Of a stretch of 13,040 nucleotides of DNA, positions 7,986-13,040 are shown piece by piece. This DNA comes from Candidatus Proximibacter danicus (GTDB lineage: Bacteria > Pseudomonadota > Gammaproteobacteria > Burkholderiales > Rhodocyclaceae). The DNA lies in the NCBI GenBank assembly GCA_016710885.1, contig JADJUC010000017.1, positions 1 to 13,040 of the forward strand, written 5' to 3'. Both the position numbers and the translations under genes were made by a program. The notes beneath the pieces are model-generated. The model had not been told where the DNA came from. It did no database searches and saw only the letters and a program-made list of their open reading frames with translations. Positions within the stretch are counted from its first letter, which is position 1. The number at the start of each line of letters is the position of its first letter.

Positions 7986-8526
7986 ATGAACCTGCCAATT
8001 TCCGACCTGCCGCTTTTTCTCCTGGGCACTGCGCTCCTGCTCGGGTTTTCCTGGAAGCCCCTGCGCCACCCTGGCAGCCACGGTTTCTACCGCTTCTTTG
8101 CCTGGGAGGCGATCCTCGCGCTGGTCGTTCTGCACCGCGACTACACAGGTGGGCAGATCATTTCGCAGACGCTGCTGATCGTCAGCCTCCTCTTCCTCGC
8201 GCTCGGTTACGGCGCCCTGCTGCTGCGCGGGCGGGCCGACAGCGCGCGGCAGGACGGCGCGCTCTACGGCTGGGAACGGACGACGGCACTGATCACCGGC
8301 GGCATCTACGGTCTCATCCGCCACCCGATGTACGCCTCGCTACTGACGCTCGACTGGGCCATGTTCTTCCGCGCGGTTTCACTGCCCGGCTTCGCGCTCG
8401 CCACCGTCGCCAGCCTTCTGCTGCAGAAGACCGCGCAGGCCGAAGAGAAGGAATGCCTGGCCTACTTCGGTGAGCCCTATTCCGACTACATGCAGCGGAC
8501 ACGCCGCTATTCCCTTCCTCTATTAG
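7986..8526 (+). CDS. Isoprenylcysteine carboxyl methyltransferase-like membrane methyltransferase
   Basis: Small integral membrane protein of about 180 residues of the ICMT/PEMT-like methyltransferase group. It starts MNLPISDLPLFLLGTALLLG at ATG 7986, behind a weak Shine-Dalgarno-like TGAGGG at 7969-7974. Hydrophobic segments lie near residues 8-22, 36-48, 56-78 and 136-148. The family signature is GGIYGLIRHPMYASLL (cofactor-binding RHPMY) followed near the C-terminus by AEEKECLAYFGEPYSDYMQRTRR, which contains the conserved E and Y/F-G-E-Y pattern. As given, the frame runs past the gene into the ketosynthase. A frame change near 8508 restores an IPFLY end with TAG at 8524-8526, the kind of C-terminus these proteins have, so I place the stop there. 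Substrate unknown. It may methylate a carboxyl or hydroxyl group of a membrane-embedded polyene conjugate (inference). Confidence 0.78.
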
Positions 8527-8573
8527 AATCGTCGAGTTCAGGCATCAACCACTCAACTCCAAAATACCGACCC

Positions 8574-9775
8574 GTGACCCCGCTGCTGCGTTTTCCGCCT
8601 ACACCGCCAGTACCTGCCTTGGCCGCGGCCTCGATGCCACACGCGCAGCGCTGCAGGACGGGCGCAGCGGCCTGGCGCCCTGCGCCTTCGAGACGGTGAA
8701 GCTCGACACCTGGATCGGCGAAGTGGCCGGTGTCGATGCGCAGACGCTGCCAGCCGCACTCTCGCACTATGACTGCCGCAACAACCGGCTCGCCCTGCTT
8801 GGCCTGCAGACTGACGGCTTCGACGAGGCCGTGCGTGCGCCATCGCCCGCCATGGCCGCCAGCGCGTCGGCATCTTCGTCGGCACCAGCACCTCCGGGCA
8901 TCCTGCAGACCGAACTGGCCTATCGCCGCCGCGATCCGGTCACCGGCGCGCTGCCAGACGATTTCAATTACCGCTGCACGCACAACTCGTTTTCGCTGGC
9001 CGAATTCACCCGCGACTACTTCGGCCTCGGAAGGCATGGCCATGGCCATTTCAACCGCCTGCTCGTCGAGTGCCAAGGTCTTTGCCGCAGCTGCCCGCCA
9101 ACCTGGCGCTGGGCACCATCGACGCGGCCATCGTCGGCGGTGTCGATTACGCTGTGCCTGACCACGCTCTACGGCTTTGCCTCGCTCTTTGGAGCTGACC
9201 TCCAGCCGCCCGTGCCGCCCCTACGACGCGGCGCGCAACGGCATCTCGATTGGCGAAGGCGCAGCCTTTGCGCTGCTCGAACGGGCCGACAAGGCACCGG
9301 CAGGGTCGGTGCTGCTGCTCGGGGCCGGCGAGTCGAGCGACGCCTACCATACGTCGGCACCGCACCCGGAAGGCTCGGCGCACGCCTGGCGATGGAGGCC
9401 GCGCTGCGTTCGGCCGGGCTGGCAGCAGCAGACATCGGCTACATCAACCTGCACGGCACCGCGACACCGGCCAACGACGCCGCCGAAGGCAAAGCCGTGG
9501 CGGCGCTGTTCGGCGACAAAGTGCCCTGCAGTTCGACCAAGGCGCCACCGGCCATACGCTGGGCGCCGCCGGCGCGGTAGAAGCGGCAATCTGCGCGCTG
9601 GCGCTGACCGACGGCCTGCTGCCCGGCAGCCCCGGCACCGAATGCCCCGACCCGGCAATCGCCGTCGACTACCTGCTGCATGGCCGTGCCGGCCAAGCCC
9701 GCCACGCGCTGTCGAATTCCCTTCGGTTTTGGCGGCAGCAACTGCAGTTTGATTTTTGGGGTGGTCGATAAATGA
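8574..9775 (+). CDS. apeO: Beta-ketoacyl-ACP synthase of the aryl polyene pathway (frame-disrupted)
   Basis: Condensing enzyme (thiolase fold) that extends the polyene chain with malonyl-ACP. The probable start is GTG 8574 (VTPL), then after a frame change near 8588 AFSAYTASTCLGRGLDATRAALQ. Then come LDTWIGEVAGVDAQTLPAAL, the core GRQRVGIFVGTSTSG, TELAYRRRDPVTGALPDDFN and the nucleophile region MAMAISTACSSSAKVF with the active-site Cys codon at 9060-9062. The first His is in NLHGTATPANDAAE (9452-9454). The second is in KGATGHTLGAAGAVEA (9553-9555), readable after one missing G near 9541. The end reads SNSFGFGGSNCSLIFGVVDK with TGA 9773-9775. The Cys-His-His triad is complete and the span of about 400 residues is normal. 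Eight or more frame changes are needed. The next gene encodes a chain length factor, suggesting a heterodimer. Confidence 0.86.
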
Positions 9776-9790
9776 GCCTCGTTCGCGCCG

Positions 9791-9905
9791 CGTTCATGGT
9801 TCGATACACCTTGCTTCGCAAGGGGCCTTACTCACCACGAACGTGGGTTCCGCCCGCGTGCACACGCTCCGTTCGCCCTGAGTAGCCCACGGTGGGTGTA
9901 TCGAA
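9791..9905. repeat. Palindromic repeat element, copy B (REP-like, multi-hairpin)
   Basis: Related to the element at 7811-7952. It begins with the same CGTTCATGGTTCGATAC, has CCTTGC/GCAAGG around a TTC loop (9809-9814 with 9818-9823), ACTCACCACGAACG, CTCCGTTCGCCCTGAGTAG and CCCAC/GTGGG (9886-9896). The closing stem TTCGATACACC (9800-9810) pairs perfectly with 9895-9905. Relative to copy A this stem carries a changed base pair with both sides altered together (ACGCC/GGCGT versus ACACC/GGTGT). It sits between the ketosynthase stop and the chain length factor start, so it is probably transcribed with the operon. A short ATG frame at 9772 runs into it and stops inside; I do not consider it a gene. 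Confidence 0.8.
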
Positions 9906-9921
9906 GAGAATCAAGTGGCCC

Positions 9922-9930
9922 AGGAAAGGA
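9922..9930 (+). promoter_or_regulatory. Ribosome binding site of the chain length factor gene
   Basis: AGGAAAGGA lies two bases upstream of ATG 9933, with the first AGGA at a normal 7-8 base spacing. It supports the choice of 9933 over the upstream GTG at 9915 and shows that this gene has its own initiation signal after repeat B, unlike the upstream genes that start inside the preceding stop codon. Confidence 0.6.
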
Positions 9931-9932
9931 AC

Positions 9933-10755
9933 ATGGGATGGACTGCACTGACCGCCTGGATCGAGGCATCGGCTGCATTGCCCCCGGCCTGCCGGACTGG
10001 CCGAAAGCGCACGCGCTGTGCTGCGCGGCGAGCAGCCCCTGCTGCCAGCGCCGTCACTGCTGCCCATACCAACACTGCTGCCCCCGGCCGAACGCCGCCG
10101 CGCCAGCCGCGTAGTGAAAGTCGCGCTCGCCGTCGGCCTCGAAGCCATTGCCCCAAGCCGGCGCCGATGCGTCGTTGCTGGCCACCGTCTTTGCCGCCTC
10201 CGGCGCCGACGGCCAGAACTGCCACGCCTTGTGCGAACAACTGGCCACCGACGACCGGCAGATATCGCCAACGCGCTTCCCAGCCAACTCGGTGACAACG
10301 CTGCTGCCGGCCACGGGGAATCGCCACAAGCCATGGCACCGTGCCAGGTGATCTCGGCCTACGACGCTGGTTTTGGCGCCGGCCTGCTCGACGCGCTCGG
10401 CCAGGTCGTTGTTGACCGCCAGCCGACCCTGCTGATTGCCTACGACAGCGAATACCCGGAGCCGATCTTCGCCAAGCGACCAGTGCCGGATGTTGCTGGC
10501 ATTTCGCTGCTGCTCACGCCGGAACGCAGCGAACGCTCGCTGGCCTGCATCACCGTCACCCCCGGCACCGACGCGGTCGACACGCTTGCCGACCCGGCAC
10601 TGGAAGCGCTGCGCAACAGCATCCCGGCACTGCGCGCACTGCCGCTGCTGGCGCGTCTTGCGTGCGGCGAAGCCGGTGGTGTTTGCCTCGACTACCTGCC
10701 GCCGGCGATGCAACTCACGGTGTCGATCCAGCCATGCTGCCAGAGACCACGCTGA
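9933..10755 (+). CDS. Ketosynthase-like chain length factor (beta-ketoacyl synthase N-terminal-like domain), frame-disrupted
   Basis: Protein of the Ketoacyl-synt_2/chain length factor group, an inactive-type ketosynthase partner thought to form a heterodimer with the adjacent ketosynthase and set polyene length. It begins MGWTALTAWIE. After a frame change near 9965 it reads GIGCIAPGLPDWPKAHA, then LRGEQPLLPAPSLL, LLPPAERRRASRVVKVALAV and GLEAIA. From about 10150 it reads AGADASLLATVFAASGADGQNCHALCEQ and DDRQISPTRF. From about 10290 the frame is steady: AMAPCQVISAYDAGFGAGLLDALGQ, LLIAYDSEYPEP, GISLLLTPERSERSLACI, EALRNSIPALRALPLLARL and CLDYLPPAMQLTVSIQPC. Stop TGA 10753-10755. The paired region around NAAAG (about 10295) matches the family's S-V-H-N-A-x-A-G-Y-W block only after an indel correction. 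The 3' end overlaps the next start by 22 bases. It corresponds to ApeC in the E. coli naming. Confidence 0.82.
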
Positions 10756-11223
10756 ATCGCGCCGCCATCGCCGCCCGCATCCCGCATCAGGGCAGCAATT
10801 GCCTGCTCGATGCGGTGCTCGACTGGTCGCCGGAAACCATCCGCTGCCGCGCCATCAGCCACCCGCGTCGACAACCCGTTGCGTGCCGACGGCCGCCTCG
10901 GCGCGGTCTGCGGCACGAATACGCCGCACAGGCCATGGCCGTTACGGCGCGCTGGTCGCCGGCAAAGAAGCCGGGCCGCGTCAGGGGCTACCTCGCCAGC
11001 GTACGCAGTGGAACTCTTCGTGGCCCGGCTCGACGACATTGCGGACGACCTGAACTTATCGCCGAGCGGCTTTCCGGTGACGACAACAACGTGCTCTACC
11101 AATTCACGGTAAGTGCCGGCAGGCACAACCTGCTCTGCGGCCGCGCGGCCGTGATCCTCGATGCCGAACAGACCCTTCCTATCCTCCGTTCGTGGGGGTG
11201 GCGCTGCCAGCGTCGAACCATGA
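10734..11223 (+). CDS. apeP: Hotdog-fold dehydratase of the ApeP type (frame-disrupted)
   Basis: FabZ-like hotdog dehydratase, the second in this locus, probably working as partner of the ApeI-type enzyme to introduce double bonds. It starts MLPETTLNRAAIAARIPHQG at ATG 10734; the PHQG His is the typical catalytic-site position. It continues CLLDAVLDWSPETIRCRAIS. After frame changes near 10865, 10915 and 10940 it reads DNPLRADGRLGAVCG, EYAAQAMAV and YGALVAGKEAGPRQG. Then come YLASVRS, VELFVARLDDIADDL, ERLSGDDNNVLYQFTVSAG and LLCGRAAVILDAEQ. One extra base near 11172 would otherwise fuse it to the ketoreductase. Correcting it gives PFLSSVRGGGAASVEP and TGA 11221-11223. The span allows about 163 residues, close to the usual size. 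Confidence 0.8.
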
Positions 11224-11236
11224 GCGGCGCTCTTCC

Positions 11237-11241
11237 AAGGA
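11237..11241 (+). promoter_or_regulatory. Ribosome binding site of the ketoreductase gene
   Basis: AAGGA is eight bases before ATG 11250. It favours this start over the in-frame ATG at 11220, which overlaps the upstream stop but has no Shine-Dalgarno sequence. Confidence 0.55.
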
Positions 11242-11249
11242 ATGCCGAC

Positions 11250-11991
11250 ATGAACACCGCGCCACAAAAAAACCGACGCGCCCTCATCACCGGCGGCAGC
11301 GGGGGCATCGGTGCCGCCATCTGCCGCGCCCTCGCCGAGGCCGGCCATGAAGTGCTGGTGCACGCCAACCGCCAGCTCGACAAGGCCGAGGCGTTAGCCG
11401 CCGAAATCTGCGCCACCGGCGGCAGGCAAGCGCGCTGGCCTTCGACGCGACCGACCGCAGCGCCACGGCGGCAGCGCCCGAAACCGTGCTGGCTGCAGGC
11501 CTAATCCAGATTCTGGTAGAACAACGCCGGCATCCATGCCGACGCCGTTATCTCCCGGCATGTCCGGCGAACAGTGGGACTCGGTACTCGACGTGTCGCT
11601 GAACGGTTTCTACAACGTCACCCAGCCGCTGACCATGCCGATGATCCGTACCCGCTGGGGCCGCATCGTCAACATCTCGTCGGTCGCCGGCATCACCGGC
11701 AACCGCGGCCAGGTGAACTTATTCGCTGCCAAGGGCGCACTGCACGCCGCCACCCATCCGCTGGCCCTCGAACTCGCCAGCCGTGGCATCACCGTCAACG
11801 CCGTTGCCCCCGGCATCATCGCCACCGACATGATCGAAGGCAGCTTCGACGCCGGCAGCATCAAAAGACTGGTTCCGATGCAACGCGCCGGCACGGCACA
11901 GGAAGTCGCCGACCTCGTTGCCTTTCTCGCCTCCGAAAAGGCCGCCTACATTTCGGGGCAAGTGATCTCGATCAACGGGGCGATGATCTGA
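11250..11991 (+). CDS. apeQ: 3-oxoacyl-ACP reductase (FabG-like SDR), ApeQ type (frame-disrupted)
   Basis: NADPH-dependent short-chain dehydrogenase that reduces the 3-ketoacyl intermediate after each condensation. It starts MNTAPQKNRRALITGGSGGIG with the Rossmann TGGSGGIG motif at residues 14-21. ICRALAEAGHEVLVHANRQ, KAEALAAEICATGG and (after a frame change near 11425) ALAFDATDRSATAAA follow. After an extra base near 11519 the NNAGIHADAV motif is readable. From about 11555 the frame is steady: MSGEQWDSVLDVSLNGFYNV, RWGRIVNISSVAGITGN (catalytic Ser), GALHAATHPLALELASRGI, TVNAVAPGIIATDMIEG and YISGQVISINGAMI, with TGA 11989-11991. The catalytic Y-x-x-x-K appears as LFAAK: Tyr is replaced by Leu at 11719-11721. 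A compensating insertion and deletion would restore YSAAK. The span fits about 247 residues. Last gene of the cluster in the window. Confidence 0.87.
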
Positions 11992-12221
11992 GTTGGACGT
12001 GGGGATGGTTGCTTTACGGTAAGCATGCGAAGCTGAATAAAAACGCGATCGGCATATTGGAGTTGTTATACTGACGGAAAAATTCCAAGTGACTGAATTT
12101 TATTTAGATCATTATTTTTCAGCGTCATCAATATCAATGCCATGCGGACCCCAGTGTCCGTTTAAGCACTGCTTGGCCATTGGCCGCCAGCGCAGAAAGC
12201 TTTCACATCAACTCATCACGC

Positions 12222-12227
12222 AAAGGA
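12222..12227 (+). promoter_or_regulatory. Ribosome binding site of the lipoprotein gene
   Basis: AAAGGA ends six bases before ATG 12234. It selects this start, which also places a signal peptide at the N-terminus, over the in-frame upstream ATG at 12180. Confidence 0.6.
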
Positions 12228-12233
12228 TACAAA

Positions 12234-12854
12234 ATGTATGTTGCAAAATCCCTGATGACTGTGGCCGTAGCCATAGCGCTTTCTGCTTGTTCCAAGTCGG
12301 CGCCTTCCGAGTCCGATGCAAGAAATGTCATTCAGGGCTTGCTTGGCGATTGCCGTTACCTATCGCTAGATCGCTTCGAACGGGTAAATGGCATTCCCCA
12401 AGGTGAAAACGGCTATCAGGTGGCTATCAAATACACCATCAAAGTAACACCAGTTCCGGAGAATGCCCGAATCATCGGCGATATGTCTGGGAAACTCACC
12501 GAGGCAAACGAAGACTTGGAGTGTTGAAACACCGAACTCCAGAAATTCGTCGGGCAGATGGATGCAATTGAGGATAAAGCAAGCAAGGAGTATCAAGAAC
12601 TCTACAAGCTCGCGTGGCATCAGGAGGGACCATACAAGACGGTCGACAAGATCGAGAAAGAAAGACGTGGTTTAGTGAATTCGATTAATCCGATGGCCAA
12701 TTTTTCTAAAGAATGCCCAGCCCTGAATAGAGCGCTCTATGCGAATGTCTTTTCAGATGAAGGCGCCAATCAGTTTGCGGAGAGCTTTAGCAAAGAATTC
12801 AGCGGGACCATTCCGATGGTAAAGACAGACAAGGGATGGATGGCCGCCAATTGA
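12234..12854 (+). CDS. Putative lipoprotein of unknown function, interrupted by an in-frame TGA
   Basis: I do not recognise the family. The first 97 codons begin MYVAKSLMTVAVAIALSACS, a lipoprotein signal peptide with lipobox ALSAC and Cys at residue 19, so export and lipidation are expected. The mature part continues SDARNVIQGLLGDCRYLSLD, GENGYQVAIKYTIKVTPVPE and SGKLTEANEDLEC, then TGA at 12525-12527. The same frame stays open beyond it for 108 codons: NTELQKFVGQMDAIEDKASK, YQELYKLAWHQEG, VDKIEKERRGLVNSINPMAN, SKECPALNRALYANVFSDEG and a lysine-rich end to TGA 12852-12854. The two halves share composition, and charged helical sequence runs across the stop. One interrupted gene of about 206 codons (for example TGG to TGA) is therefore the best reading. 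The 97-residue product alone remains possible. Codon use is more AT-rich than in the cluster upstream. Confidence 0.6.
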
Positions 12855-12883
12855 CCTGCGCTAGTGCCACGTTACTTTGTCCG

Positions 12884-12890
12884 AAAGGAG
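12884..12890 (+). promoter_or_regulatory. Ribosome binding site of a 42-residue ORF
   Basis: AAAGGAG lies ten bases upstream of ATG 12901, one of the strongest Shine-Dalgarno matches in the window, and is the main reason to accept the short downstream frame. Confidence 0.5.
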
Positions 12891-12900
12891 TTATTTGCAG

Positions 12901-13029
12901 ATGAAAGAAGCTGCTATCAAGAAGGAATTGTCGGATCTGGACAGCACGCAGCGAGGCACGCCTCATTCGTCATTCCTCGCCAAGAGGAAGCTCCTCGATA
13001 ACCAACTTGAAATGGTGTTGTCAGGGTGA
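12901..13029 (+). CDS. Small hypothetical protein, 42 residues
   Basis: Short frame MKEAAIKKELSDLDSTQRGT ... KRKLLDNQLEMVLSG, closed by TGA 13027-13029. It begins 46 bases after the lipoprotein stop on the same strand and has a good ribosome binding site. The product is charged, mostly helical-looking, and has no signal or membrane segment. No family is recognised. It may be co-transcribed with the lipoprotein gene. A chance frame cannot be excluded at this length. Confidence 0.45.
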   Translation: MKEAAIKKELSDLDSTQRGTPHSSFLAKRKLLDNQLEMVLSG

Positions 13030-13040
13030 GGCACCGGGAG

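Noticed and set aside
9772..9880. Short ATG frame overlapping the ketosynthase stop
   Set aside because: It is made of repeat B sequence and ends inside it. The chain length factor has its own start and ribosome binding site at 9933.
7811..9905. CRISPR or insertion-sequence ends
   Set aside because: There are only two copies, far apart, with internal hairpins and no spacers. No transposase gene lies between them and no target-site duplication is evident.
12009..12072. Possible promoter with TATACT at 12067-12072
   Set aside because: No acceptable -35 hexamer lies at 16-18 bases upstream, so the match is not better than chance in this AT-rich stretch.
12089..12406. GTG-start frame through the spacer before the lipoprotein gene
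   Set aside because: It runs in another frame through the lipoprotein gene, has only a weak upstream GGA and shows no protein-like features.

Overview
This window holds most of an aryl polyene (APE) type II fatty-acid/polyketide-like gene cluster, followed by a short AT-richer region with a lipoprotein gene. The clustered genes are GC-rich and lie on the + strand. The set (AMP ligase, hotdog dehydratases, LpxL-like acyltransferase, LolA-like protein, MMPL exporter, ketosynthase, chain length factor, ketoreductase) and the protein style suggest a Gram-negative betaproteobacterium, probably of the Rhodocyclales (Azoarcus/Dechloromonas/Accumulibacter type). The lineage is inferred from remembered protein families, not from a search.

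Layout. 1-156: C-terminal end of a small COG4648-type membrane protein. 214-1543: aryl-acid AMP ligase. 1536-1842: hotdog dehydratase. 1839-2782: LpxL/HtrB-like acyltransferase. 2779-3376: LolA-like periplasmic protein. 3373-5610: MMPL/RND exporter. 5607-6267: alpha/beta hydrolase. 6267-7066: membrane-anchored NodB polysaccharide deacetylase. 7063-7788: SAM methyltransferase. 7811-7952: palindromic repeat A. 7986-8526: ICMT-like membrane methyltransferase. 8574-9775: ketosynthase. 9791-9905: palindromic repeat B. 9933-10755: ketosynthase-like chain length factor. 10734-11223: second hotdog dehydratase. 11250-11991: 3-oxoacyl reductase. 12234-12854: lipoprotein gene split by an in-frame TGA. 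12901-13029: 42-residue ORF.

How the genes work together (family knowledge plus inference): the ligase loads an aryl starter on an acyl carrier protein encoded outside the window. The ketosynthase/chain length factor pair, the ketoreductase and the two dehydratases extend it to a conjugated polyene. The acyltransferase, LolA-like protein and MMPL exporter attach the polyene to a lipid and move it to the outer membrane. The hydrolase, deacetylase and two methyltransferases are likely tailoring or release functions.

Most genes can be read only by changing frame repeatedly: several dozen single-base indels lie across 1-6260 and 8505-11600. Catalytic motifs and start/stop overlaps are nonetheless preserved, and 6267-8505 is almost clean. 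This looks like uncorrected sequencing/assembly error rather than gene decay. CDS entries below give the whole span of the inferred gene and say where the frame changes.
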